Source: Otis tarda (Eukaryota > Chordata > Aves > Otidiformes > Otididae). Taken from it: DNA of 64,000 nucleotides. The notes under the pieces were generated by a model that worked only from the letters and a program-made list of their open reading frames with translations, was not told where the DNA came from and made no database searches. The number at the start of each line of letters is the position of its first letter. Positions within the stretch are counted from its first letter, which is position 1. Positions 10,603 through 22,100 of the stretch are shown one piece after another. The translations under genes were made by a program, and so were the position numbers. Location: positions 207,775,553 to 207,839,552 of the forward strand of contig CM048552.1 of the NCBI GenBank assembly GCA_026413225.1, read 5' to 3'.

Positions 10603-13164
10603 GCATTAAAAGTCAAGAGCTAACTTTCTTTGTTTATGGCTCTGAAGCATTAGAGAAGTTAATTTTTGAATCAGACAGTCTTTTGTGTGACAGCCCCTGT
10701 CACCAGACATTACTAGCAGCTAGAGGTGTTAACCTCTACAGCTACTTGTCTAGCTATCCCACCACCCCATTTTATCAAATCTCTTCACTACCTTGCTAAT
10801 CAGGGCCCAAAAAAAGTACTATGTAACTGTAACTTATATTAGAATAAAGTATTCAGAGTGACAAATCATGGCTGGTTTTGGAAACAGAATTTGAACTTTA
10901 GAGCATATCATGAGTGTTGAATATCACTGCTAGGTTGGACAGACAGATGCCGTAATCTAGTAACACAAGATGTGTCAGTGAATAGGTCAGATCATATACA
11001 GTATGAGTTTCATTCTGCTTCAGTCTCCTTTTCCGAATTTCTGAAGAGTTTTATGAGAACTTGCCTCCTTTTCAAGCCAACTCATCTGAAGGCTTGTGAA
11101 CAAAGCAAGTTCTCTCTTGAGACTCTCCCTGAGTTCTCAGAAGTTTGCACCAATTTGTCTGAAAGTCTATTTGAAAACAAAGACGTTTTGGAAACATGAA
11201 AATGCTGGCCTTCCTTGAGATTGGATAAGGATATCCTTAGTGCTCTTGGCCACAGTCCTTAAGACATGCATCATTGCTAATCCTGTGGACATAAGACCTT
11301 CTGTTATCATAACACCGTCAGATATTTAGCTGCTCAGTTCTTACACAGACAAGCATCTAATTTTAAGAACAGCTGTGCCAGTTACAGTATAATTTATGTG
11401 ACAATACATTTTCAATATTATTTCAGATTACAACAATTTAGATCGCAATCCTACTCCCCTCAATGGCCAACGTAGTCCGACCATTGACATCAACAAAAGC
11501 TAGATTAGACCTGAAAGGAATGGCAGAGCCATTGTTTACCTGGCCATAACTTCTACCAAGAGACGTTTTCATGCTCATGTCTAGGATTCATTTCCTGCAG
11601 ACAGCCAAACACTAAGTACAAAGAGAAAATGGAAAAGATCCTGATTCCATTTACTGGTATGGTTTTAGGGCAAATAGATTGCCTTTAAACTAGAGTAACT
11701 AAGAACAAAATCGTGCCAACTGTGTCGAACCCAGGGCCCATAACATTTTCTTCCTTTCTGATCATACGTGAAGGTATTTCTCATTATGTTGCAAAATCCC
11801 CCTCAGTCTATACTCTTCCTGTACTCACATCTGTCTTTCAACTGACAATGTCTGTACCACGGCAAGCCCATTACCAGAATACATGCTGCTAAGTACTCTA
11901 TTTAAGAGAAGTTTATTCTTGACAGATTCAGATACTTTTAGGCTTGCTGTTATTTCCATTTTGCACACTGGAACAGGGCCAGGTAGACTTGTACAATAAA
12001 AATACCAGCACTGAAATGAAGGGTTTTTAACTCTGACAGCTAGCGAAAGAAAGGAGGGTAATAATCAGAAGTCCAGTTAAAGTTTGTAACACCTTATGGA
12101 AGGACTGAGTGAGTCTTTTACTCCCATGTTAGAGGAATCTGTTGCAATATACTTGGACCTGATTTTTTTTTTTGCCTTTATTTTGCATTGTAAAAGACAG
12201 AGAGTCCCCTAACCGCAGCTGCGCTGTTCTGTATTTGCACTGGCATCAACGAGATCAGCTTCCATTTATGTGGATTGCTGACGATTCTGTTGACCATAAA
12301 ATCTTTGGCCATCCTTAGAAGTCTGGTCTGCACATTATTTTGTATTCTGCTGTTGTAGCGCTGATGGTCTCAGCTCCTTCCTTGGGTATATCAGGTCTCG
12401 GTACTCACCAGGAATTTGGTCTTTTATTCAGACCACCAACAGGATCAGTCAAAACCACAGACTCCACCCTCTCACAGATTACTGGAGCAGCTGATTTCCT
12501 CTGAAGATATTAAAGATGAAATGAGAAAATAGACAGAACTAGCAAAAGGCCCTCAGATGCCTTTCTCCTGTCAGAGAAACTGCAGTGTTCACAATGCAGT
12601 TAAAAGTCCTTAAGCAAATCACTTCAGGCACAGTCTGATATCAGTCCTACCTCTCTTTTGGCTGGCTTCACTCAAAAAGCAATTGTCTTCATTTGTGCCT
12701 CTTCCACATGCTGATGATTAAATCACAGGCTGCTCCTTTCCCCGGGCTGTTACTGGGCTGCTCCCCCTCTCCACAGGCTTAGCACCAGTTACACTGCTCA
12801 GGTCCTTTTTGTTTGAGATATAGTGACAAGGAGCACGCGGTGAAGCAGCGACGTGCTGTTGATCGGGCACAGCAGGACTCAGCCATCCTGCTGCTCAAGA
12901 CCACAGGCTGAGTTGTGGCTGACTCTGTCTCAGGATTCTCATTTGTGATTTACAGTGCATTCCCTAGGTCTGTAACCTGACAGCCATATATATTTCAGCT
13001 TCTAATGATACATATCTTTCCCTCAGCCAACAGCTTCACCACAGTTCCCCTAGCATTGATTTTGCCTGAATTTAGACCACACAACTGTAATGTCAATGTC
13101 ACTTCAGACTAACCTCGGCCCGTGCCCCAGAGATTTTCCTCTTCATCCCCTGTCAAGGTTCACT
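10603..13164. other. non-genic unique sequence
   Basis: No gene is recognised. The 75-codon frame at 10972-11199 resembles no known family. About 12720-12910 is locally GC-richer and holds several CpGs (for example GCACGCGG, GCGACGTG, GATCGGGC), with no clear function. The rest is unremarkable, with a short T-run near 12164. Confidence 0.45.
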
Positions 13165-13590
13165 TTACATAAAAACAGTAGGACTGAGTTAGACCGAAGG
13201 GCCATCTGTCTGACACTGTGACAGCTACACAGCCTCCAACAGTCTCTCCGATTTTTTGAGACAGACTGGGACAGGATTCAGGGACCTAAATGTAGGTACC
13301 TACTGCTATTTCAAGTTCCTGTGTGCATCTTACTCGGTATCCAGCTGCTGCTCCAGAAAGGCATAGGTCTCCTACAGGTCCTGTGACATACCTGCCAACT
13401 CTGTGCAGATGTGCCATGTACTTCAGGATATCTATTTTTGGCAATAAATCCCAAACGCCATGTCTTTGTGTTCAAGAGCTTTTGATAAATTTCTGATCTA
13501 TTAACTTGCCTACACTTTTTAATTACACAGTTTTAGCACTAGGAAAGTCTTATGACAAGGAAGTTCACAAGTTTTATGAAGAATCGCCTG
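13165..13590 (-). mobile_element. ancient CR1-like LINE remnant (3' region)
   Basis: The plus-strand text GACTGAGTTAGACCGAAGGG followed by CCATCTGTCTGA resembles the 3' end of old amniote CR1 elements, whose reverse complement usually reads 'actgggtcagaccaaaggtccatctagccc'. Further on, 'TTTGATAAATTTCTGATCTA' and 'ATGACAAGGAAGTTCACAAG' match the expected upstream part of the same tail. Here the family reads as 'tgaatttgtctaatc' followed by 'ggcaaggagttccacagg'. The similarity is patchy and there are indels, so this is a much older copy than the other CR1s in the window. The match is from memory of the family, so the boundaries are approximate. Confidence 0.5.
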
Positions 13591-16500
13591 CTTTGGTTGG
13601 TTACGAGTGTGCTATCCACCAGTAAACCTGGAGGCGAAGCAGAGGTTTCTTGCACCCATAGGACAGATGCACACAGAACAAGAAATAACTAATACTTGCT
13701 TGCCTTAAACTCATTCATAAGCACACTAAAACACCATAATCAGCGTAATCATAAAAGCATATTGTAACGTTTTAAGGCCACAAGCAGTATTTTGTAACAC
13801 AGGTAAGTTAAAATATAGAAATAATAGCTGTAACTGCAAAATGCAAATTGTGACTTTCAATATGACTTCAAAAACGGGATGTGGGAAAACATGTGGAAGT
13901 AATAAAATCTGCAAGACAATAACTATGGACATAGAGTAGGCAAGAAGGGTGTCTGATGGAACCAGAATTCCTGAAAAGTAAGCAAAATGATCACAAGGCC
14001 TGGTTCCAAAAACAAAATATCAAGAACGGATGAGATCACTCTCTTTTGTTTGGAGGATGGGGCAGAAAAGCACAAAACTTCAAGGATAGGTGGGAAAAAT
14101 TGGGGAACACAGCCACTTCAGTTCTGCCTTTCCGAATCAAAGAGCTTTGAGGACTGGCCAACTCAAGCTCAGTGACTTAGGACCGTCAGGGACCATAGCC
14201 ATCAACGCTAACTAAACCAGCATCAGTTCCACATGAATACTCACAACTAGTCCAGGATAAGCTCATAAAGGATGAATTGTTTCATATATGTGGTGATAAT
14301 GAAAGTCTCTTCAGTGTTATTCAGGATTTTACAGACCTCAGTCAACTCCTACTCTTATCCAGGGGCGCTTGAAGACCCCTTGCTTAGGTACTTGTTCAAA
14401 ATACGGAAGACATTTTTTAACTTTAAATATCCTGCAACCTTTTTCTAAACATTTTTCAGTAAGATGGAGGCAATAGAATTACTAAAAGTTCAGGTCATCA
14501 TGGACTGAGTGGAGGTATAACAACACACACTGCTGTACTTTCAGTTCTTCCTTTACTAATTGCTAACAGTTCGGTTGCTGTTTTTCCTGCTTCCAGTATT
14601 TCTTGTGGGTATGGCAGAGCAAGCCTTCTCGTCTGGCATCTTGAAGTGTTAGTTAATTGCTGCCATTTAACAGGGTTTATGTATCATATTGCATGGATTT
14701 TTCCAATTTACAGATGAAGTTAAGATCATATTTAACCAATGTAGCATTAACCCTTTCAGTTGCAAATAACCTAAGCCAGGAACTTTGCCTAACTGATCAC
14801 TGGCTCAGTTATGCTCTCTAGACTTGAATATAAGAGTAGGAGAAAGAAAAGTGGTATCAAAAAAAAAAAAACATAACTTTTTTTGGAGTTCTGTTGTAAC
14901 CCTAGAGAGAAAAAAGGTGTTTGGGGCTTTTTAATATAATTCTGGCTGTACATTGGGATACAAATAGTATTATATCACCTTTCAACGGAAAAGCAATTCC
15001 TTTAAGTGAGAATGAGACGTGTATTTCTGTTCCTTTTCATTGCTATTTTTAATATACAGTTTCTTTTGGATTTTGTTTGATTTCTTTGAATCCCACTCCT
15101 CCACAGACTTCCCAGGACTCAGTGCTCTTCTGTTATTGCTTGTTCTTCCCACCGCTCTGCTGGCTGTAGCAGCCCAACAGTCACTTCAGCTGAAAATAGC
15201 TCTGTAAATCTCCAAATTATTTTTCATTACAGAAAATGTGTGAAAAGCAAAAAAAAAAAAAAAACCAAGGAGAACAGACTGCAACAGAGTCTGTAGAATA
15301 GTGTATGTATTTTCTATTAATCCCATGATTATTCAAGAGATCATAGGATATTCTTGTCCTTGGTAGTTGCAATTATATTCATTTACGCTGGGTTCCCTTC
15401 TGCTCCTGCGTCTTTGTCTTTGCAGGATTACAATTTTAGAGTGTAAAATATCTAGAATAAGAAATTTTTCCTACCTTTATGCTGCTGTAGGACTGAGAAG
15501 TATTGGCACCTTGTGCTTATTTCCATTTTAGATATTATGAAGGTTTATTTAGCAACATTATTAAGAAGGTCATGATTGTGTGTCATGATTGTTAATTAGG
15601 AAGACTCGTGAATGACTCGTGATTTTATAGATTAGCTGACAGAAATACAAATATATATGACAGAAGACAACTGTGGAAATTGAGTTTAAAAGGCCTGCTT
15701 CTGCTAGAGAAGAGACTGCTGTTATTAAAGTTGAATAAGAGAGGAAGATATCTAATCCTAATGAAAAAAATTCACCCAGTGGCTTATTGGCACAATTCAG
15801 ATTTCAGTTCTTTAAGATACTATAAGAAAGATTTAGATAAAATGTCACACAAGAAGTTACCTATAATTTTAGTATTCTTGCTTCTCCTTACAAGATATCA
15901 AAATCAGATTATCTGTAATACTTGAGTAGAATAGTCTATCACCTTGCTCTCTAAGCCAGACAGTCACTGACATTCCCATTTTCATTCTCCCATAGCTGAC
16001 AATAATTTACCACATTTTTCAGCCCAGTTGATTTTACTAGCCATGGATCTAACATCTCCACCTTTACACAAGCAGAACTCCTCCAGATTCCCCTGGTATT
16101 GTCTGATAAAGAGAGTCCTGCACAAAAAAAAAAAAAACAAACAAACAAAAAAAAAAACCCAAAACATTTATCTCTATAACAGCTATTTCTAATTGAAACT
16201 GCAAAAGAAATCTGGCAACCATTGAGTATGTATTCTCCTAGTAGTGCCTCTCCCTTCATACCAGCAAGAATTTGGCTCATCATGGACACAGCTTGGAGAG
16301 TGTTTATTAGTTAGGACAAGAAATAGAGACTGGTATACCAAGATTTGTCACTATATATGCTGTGTTTAATATTAAATTATTCTTCTTACACTACAACTTT
16401 TCCTTGTTTAGGGAGTGTCTTGCACATAACTTCAGGCATAAACAGCTTTTTCTTCTATACACATGCACACGCAAATCTCCTCATTATATTGGAAATAGAC

Positions 16501-16820
16501 ATTTTTCTCCTGTGTATCTATTTCACTACCTATCAGTCTCCTAGCTTCAACAGATCATTTGCCTTTGTTGGCATTTTTTTTTTTTTAGGGACAGAGTGCA
16601 GCTCTGTGCTGCTGAGAGTAAACCAATCTGTTGGCAATGTGCGTATTTCCCTCTGTTAGGTCAGGGTAACACTGCTGGGTCTCTGTGCGCCTCGGGCAGC
16701 CCTGAATACACAGCAAGGACTTCAGCCATTACCTCAGAGTTTGATTAATTTTTTTTACTTTTTTTTGGTGCCTTGAAGAAGGCCTTTTGCCCTTTGTGTG
16801 GGAAAGCAGGCAGAATACAT
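13591..16820. other. non-genic unique sequence with A/T tracts
   Basis: No gene is recognised. Homopolymer tracts occur near 14860 (A12), 15249 (A16) and 16572 (T12). The open frames at 15951-16289 and 15982-16167 (minus) run through the A-rich repeat at 16124-16157 and are artefacts of it. The block at 16590-16820 leads into the CR1 below without clear homology. Confidence 0.45.
16124..16157. repeat. A-rich simple repeat with (CAAA)n core
   Basis: An A14 run, then CAAA units, then an A12 run. It reads as a simple repeat or an old retroposon tail. Confidence 0.8.
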
Positions 16821-16986
16821 GGTGTGCTGTTGAGGAGTGGGCCATAAGCCAGCTGAGAGTTTATATGTCAAGATTAATGGGCAGTGACGTTAAAGTGAGT
16901 GATGTTGCAGGTGTCTGCTAGAGACCTACTGATCAGGAGGAAAAGATAGATGAGACCTTCTTCAGGCAAGAAGAAGACTTCTTCTT

Positions 16987-17223
16987 TTGGAAGAAGTCTC
17001 ATGTTGGCAGGTCCTGGTCCTTGTGCAGGACTTCAACCACCCTGGCATCTCCTGGAGGGACAAACCAGCAGGGCACAGTAATCAGGAAGGTTTCTGGAGT
17101 GTGCTGGTGATAACTTGCTTGACACAGATGACTGAGAAGCCAATGAGGGGAGATGTTCACAAACAAGAAACAACCGGTCACGATGTGAAATCTGAGAGCA
17201 GCTTTGGGACCGTGAGAGGGTGA
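16987..17223 (+). pseudogene. CR1 ORF2 endonuclease-domain fragment
   Basis: A 78-codon open remnant of the apurinic-type endonuclease domain in the interrupted CR1. The segment VLVLVQDFNHPGISWR matches the family's 'GDFNHPDICW' box with Gly changed to Gln. Homology to the CR1 linker continues past 17223 in other frames, for example DFRRANFGLF-like sequence around 17278-17310. The surrounding frameshifts show it is non-functional. Confidence 0.8.
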
Positions 17224-17622
17224 AGTACAGGATCCTGAGATGAAGGAGCAGGGCTGAAAGTAGGACCATTACCTAGGACTTTAGGAGGGCAGACTTTGAC
17301 TTGTTCAGAGATCTGCTTGGAAGAATCCCATGGGAGATCATCTACAGAGAATACGGATGCAGGAGAGCTGGCTAACTTTCAGGGATAATTTCCTCTAAGC
17401 TCAGGAATGACTCATTCCAATCTGGAAATGAAGTAAAGTAAAGATGGCAGTAGGCCATCATGGGTGAAGAAGGAGCTCCTAACAAAACTCAGACTTTAAA
17501 AGGAAATTGTGGTGGTTTAGCGTGGATCACCACACAGTTTCTCACTCACCCTCCCCCTACCCAGTGGGATGGGGGAGAGAAATTGGGAAGAAAGGAAAAC
17601 TCGTGGGTTGAGATAAAAACAG

Positions 17623-17628
17623 TTTACT
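17623..17628 (-). promoter_or_regulatory. LTR polyadenylation signal (AGTAAA variant)
   Basis: In element sense this reads AGTAAA, upstream of CTGTTTTTATCTCAACCC. As I recall the family, this position usually has ATTAAA; AGTAAA is a known weaker variant. Confidence 0.55.
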
Positions 17629-17941
17629 AAAAATACTAAAAACTACAAAGCTAACAGGGTATAAGGATATTAATATATACAAAATATACAAAATGAACAA
17701 TGTACAATTTCTCACCACCTGATGTCCGAATGACTGACGCAGCCTGTCCTGAGCAGCCATCACAGGAACGACACTGAGCAGCAAGCAAAGGAGGGAGAGC
17801 AAGCTAGCAAGGTAGAGGGAATGATGCCAGCAAGCAAGAGAGAAGAAAAGGATGCCAAGGGTGCCTGAACAGATACCCGAATGGAATGGATGCCAGAAAA
17901 GAATGCCCAAAAAGAATGCCCCCTCCCATGGGCAACCCCCA

Positions 17942-17949
17942 CTTATATA
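17942..17949 (-). promoter_or_regulatory. TATA box of the solo LTR
   Basis: In element sense this reads TATATAAG, about 260 bases from the LTR 5' end, and is followed by GTGGGGGTTGCCC. This is the expected U3 position for a retroviral core promoter, with initiation predicted about 25-30 bases downstream near 17915. The box looks intact, but activity is unknown. Confidence 0.7.
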
Positions 17950-18379
17950 CTGAGCATGACATTTATGGCATGGAATACTCTCTTTGGCCAGTTTGGATCA
18001 ATTATTCTGTCTGTCTTTCTCCCAGCTTCCCACATCTGCACGTTAATGAGACTTTAACGAGACTTGGAAAGCCAGACAGTGTCCTTGGTCTCATTAACAA
18101 CAACTCGTATCATCAGGGTGTTTTTATCAACATTCTTCACACACAAAATCCAAAACACACCAGCTACTGAGAAGAAAATTAACTCCATCCCTGCTGAAAC
18201 CAGGACAGAAATGTATAAGAGGTGGAAGCAGGGACAGATGACCTGAAAGTAACTTAGAGAAGCTGAGTGTGTGGAGATTGGTGCAGGAAATCCAAAGCTG
18301 CAGTGAGCCTCACTGCACTCCAGCCTTCTAAGGTGAGGTGGTTGGCTCAGTGGAGAAGGGGAAACCACTAGATGTTGTT

Positions 18380-18928
18380 TATCCTGATTTTAGTAATGCT
18401 TCTAACACTGTCTCACACAGCATCCACATTCACAGAGAGATGAAGTATGAGCTGGGTAAGTGGACATTGAAGTGAACTGAAAACTGTTGGAACTGCTGGG
18501 CTCAAAGGCTTCTGACCAGTGAAACAAAGTGCACCTGGAGGCCAGTTGCTAGTGGTGTACCCCAGGTACTGATACTGGGGCCAATATTGTTTGATAACTT
18601 CATTAATGAACTGAATAACACTACAGGAGGCTGCACCCTCAGTAAGTTTGCAGATGATAACAGACTGGGGGAAGTAGTTGATGCATCAGATAGTTGTGCT
18701 GCCATTCAGAGGGACCTTGACAGAATGGAGAAATGGGCCAACAGGAACCTCATGAAGTTCAGCAAAGGGAGATGCCACTTCCAGCCCCAGGAGAGGAATA
18801 ATCCCAGGTGCTGGCATACGCTGGAGGCAGGCCAGCTGGAAAGCAAATTTGCAGAAAAGGACTTGAGGGTCCTGGTGGACATGTTGTGCCGTATAGTAAT
18901 AGTGAACCTTGCCATCAAACTTTGTTAA
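18380..18928 (+). pseudogene. CR1 ORF2 reverse transcriptase fragment
   Basis: Reverse transcriptase palm of the interrupted CR1. Motif A reads YPDFSNASNTVSH from 18380 and keeps its aspartate. An in-frame TGA at 18473-18475 breaks the frame. The same frame then continues through SGVPQVLILGPILFDNFIN and the catalytic box F-A-D-D at 18647-18658, which is intact. The open stretch 18587-18928 (113 codons) then runs through IQRDLDRMEKWANRNLMKF and AEKDLRVLVD. Stop codons, frameshifts and the missing fingers region make it inactive. It is better preserved in the palm than the copy at 48-1205. Confidence 0.88.
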
Positions 18929-19146
18929 GTCGTACTTTTACAACATCATAGTAAAACCATGTTTGCTAATACCTGTGACAATGGTTCTTAAAGCGATCTA
19001 AATCACCCATTCATGACAAGCTGGCATAGCTGGCAGGATCCTAAATCTTGAGTGAACGCAGCTCTGAGTGACCTTACTTTGGGTGGAGGGTTTGAAAGAC
19101 AATTTACAGAAGTCCCTTCCCATCTCAAGTATTCTGTGATTCTGTG

Positions 19147-22100
19147 AAATGAACTGTAAGAGCCATCCCTAAACCAACAACTACTGCAAGTTGGAGTGCA
19201 TGCTGGAGTAGCGGCTTTATGTCCCTATCCTCACTCCCAGGAAGGGAAAACATGCTGTTATCCGATGGAGTTGGATGGGAAAAGTTCTGCAAAGCTACAC
19301 CAGTTGCTGCCTGGTAACTGTTGTAACACAGACAACAGTTGTTTTTTGCAGAGAAATTAGCTTTTTAAGACAATTCAGAATCTGCCTCTGCTGAAAGCAT
19401 CAGGAAGCAAGCACTTTCTTGTGCTGATTCTCACCATATAATACAGATGGAGTGGAGACACTTCAGATTAGGTTGCAAACACCTAATATGCCTTACTCTC
19501 CCTTATGTGTTTAGCCTACCTATGACTTTATCCTAACACCTATGCAACAATCCTAAGACAGAAGGAGCTCAGAACAATGTTCTCTTTGTTATAAGAAAGA
19601 ACAGTGGTTTTCTTCTCCTCTGAAGTGGTGCAGACCAGTGCTGCAGTCTAATACAACACTAATCTAATGTCTGAACAGCACCTCACCCAATCCAAGATGA
19701 TGTCAGGAAAAAAAAAAATACTCTTTTAGTACAGTCAAAATCTACACAAAGTGCATACACTCTTCTGCAACAACCAGGCTTTATATTAACAAGGGAACAG
19801 GACTTGTAACTGTCTACTAGCACCATCTGCTGTTACCTTGGAGAAGTTATGTTAAAACAGTGGTATAAATCTGTCACAACACAAATGAGACACCAGTACC
19901 ACGGTCATATCTGTGTAGATAACTCTATGTTCATACGTAACACCAAAGGATTTCTGGTTTTAAAATCATGCCCTTAAGTTTCTTACTGAAACTAGAGTTC
20001 ACATACGCAGCATCCACTGACTTGAAGACTATTTCCATAGCTTTGGCTTTGTCTAAGGCACTCTCTCTATAGTATCTGTTTAGTAACTACAATAAAATGT
20101 CATGACACTTCGGTAAACTGGGAGGATTTGGAGAAACCTATTCTCTTTCTTTCTTCTGCTTTTGTTGTTGGTTGCTGCAGGTAAAGCAAGAGGGACTCCT
20201 TCATCACACCTTTCATGGGTAAGCTGCTTCCCATTTATGCTACTAGAATTTCGAAGAGCATAAAGCAGGAACTGATCTACCAAGTGAAGGAAAACTCATC
20301 TCTGTTGTTTACACATATTCTGTTTCTGAGTATTTTCCAGCTCTTTATTTTAAAAAGTGTTAAAACAAAACAAGAATGTTTGCTTGTCTTAACATTAAAC
20401 ACAGGCACAGCTAGAATTTCACAAAAAAAAATATTTATACTACCAATTTTTAACTAAGATTAATTGATCTTTCAGTACTCTGAACTAATAAGGCTTTCAA
20501 GGAAATGTACAGTAATAATTAGAAAGGGGAGCTTTCAGTGGTTGCTAAGAAACAAGTATATATTTGTAATCACTTTTTTACCCCCTGGCAGTGATGCCTT
20601 GTCGTAGACTCAAGAATATTTCCCTCAGAACAAATCCCTGTCGTTTTTAATTAGCAGGCTAAGAATTTAAAGGCTAATTGCTAATTAGTATAAAGAGATG
20701 GGAGGAGGTATGTCTGCTAAATTAAAGGCAGAGAGTCACAAGTAGTATCTATATTAAAGCACTAAACAGGACATGCAGGTCCAAGCACGCTGAATTAGCA
20801 GGGTCCATAGAATGGTTTTGATCCAGGCCAACTAACAACCTCTCAGGGAAAGTTCAGGTACGGTTCAGGTGTTACCATGACCAGGCAGCATTTCCAGTAG
20901 ATAATTCTCGTGTGGTCACCCTCTTTTAGGAGATACAAGACATGAACTTTGTCATACCAGTTGCTTCAAGGCTAACAGTCTTTGGCCTGCTTTATTTGCA
21001 GCTATAGGTATAGCCATGGAAACCTGAAAAATCAATGCATAAATGATATTAATAATTAAAAAAACACCTGTGGAACGCTTTAATACCTTTGGAATTTTTC
21101 CTCAAAACCAACTCTTTTTTTTTTAAATGCCATCTTAGGTCTGACCAGCTTTGTGATGTATAACTGCATTTCTTTATTTTAAATACTCTCTATCCCATTG
21201 CTATAGGTGCCATGGAAAACAACCTGCTAAAATCCTGTGAAGAATTTTGTTTATGAGACTTGTTCCTTTTACTGCCATGTGGCCACTTCCCATGAGTGAA
21301 GTTAGGCATGTGCTGAAGCATTACATAAGGACTTAATGGACTACATAGGAACATGGGGAAATCAACTGTATCCAGAGCACTTCCAAAACATGCAGAACAA
21401 TAAAACTGGAAAACCCTAGAGAATGTTTTATTCTGTTTTCCCTAGAAGGGTTTACTTGTAACAATAGAAAAAGAGTTTTAAATAAAAACACTATGTTTAA
21501 AAAACATTCCTTTTAAAGCAGTATCTACATTTAAAGAATGACCTTCAGCCTTTATGAAAGATATTTTTACAGGGCCCTGCACAGATTCCTTTTTGGTCCA
21601 AAGACAAAAAATTCAAAGTTTGAAACTAAGATGAAAAATGGACAAGTGATTAATCACAGAGGAAGTACCTGGATCATTTGGAAACCTGGGAAGAAGGAAA
21701 TAAAACATGCTTCAGAATTATATAAAAGGACATCTAGGAACAAAGAGCATTGTCCACAAGCACTGGCTGTAAGACTCAGTCTTGGGAAACATGCTGAAAC
21801 AGAGCTGACGGCATGGCAGGTGTTGGACTAAGTGCAATCTCCCAGATGACATTGTCACCAAAGGACTGATGAGATCTTCAGCTATCTGAACATCTTGACT
21901 TGGGGTATATGCTTTTGTACACATGTTTGAAGCGGCTCTGACCACTATAGCAATGCAGTGCCCACTTCTGGACCCACACAGATTTTTATATACTGGAAAG
22001 GTCTTAAGGAATCGCAGGAGAGATGACAGAGTTTGAGGATAGACCCTGCTGAGAGCAATTCAGGAGCCCACTCTGATTAGCTTAGCAATAAAATACCAGA

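Larger units (their letters stand above)
17508..18207 (-). mobile_element. solo LTR of an avian endogenous retrovirus (ERVL-like)
   Basis: A complete 700-bp LTR on the minus strand. In element sense it starts TGTCCTGGTTTCAGCAGG and ends GCTAAACCACCACA, giving the standard TG...CA ends. It is flanked by a perfect 5-bp target duplication GAAAT (17503-17507 and 18208-18212). I recognise the 5' end and the segment 'TTTATCTCAACCCACGAG' near the polyadenylation site from a common bird LTR family. The 5-bp duplication fits class III (ERVL-like) elements. No retroviral internal sequence or second LTR is present, so the provirus was reduced to a solo LTR by recombination between its two LTRs. It sits inside a CR1 copy, so it is the younger insertion. 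The family name is not asserted. Confidence 0.93.
16821..19146 (+). mobile_element. CR1 LINE copy, interrupted by a solo LTR
   Basis: A plus-strand CR1 with two parts, 16821-17507 and 18208-19146, separated by an LTR insertion. The first part covers the end of the endonuclease domain and the linker of ORF2. It starts near TGGGCCATAAGCCAGCTGAG and includes a segment translating to VQDFNHPGISWRD. The second part resumes at once with a segment translating to YKRWKQGQMT, which in CR1 ORF2 lies directly after that linker. It then jumps to the reverse transcriptase motif-A region, so several hundred bases of ORF2 are missing there (an internal deletion near 18250-18340). The copy ends at two ATTCTGTG octamers, 19131-19146. 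It is 5'-truncated, with ORF1 and most of the endonuclease absent. Confidence 0.9.

Noticed and set aside
15951..16289. Minus-strand frame with a hydrophobic, membrane-like segment
   Set aside because: The hydrophobic stretch is phenylalanine coded by the A-rich repeat at 16124-16157 read in reverse.
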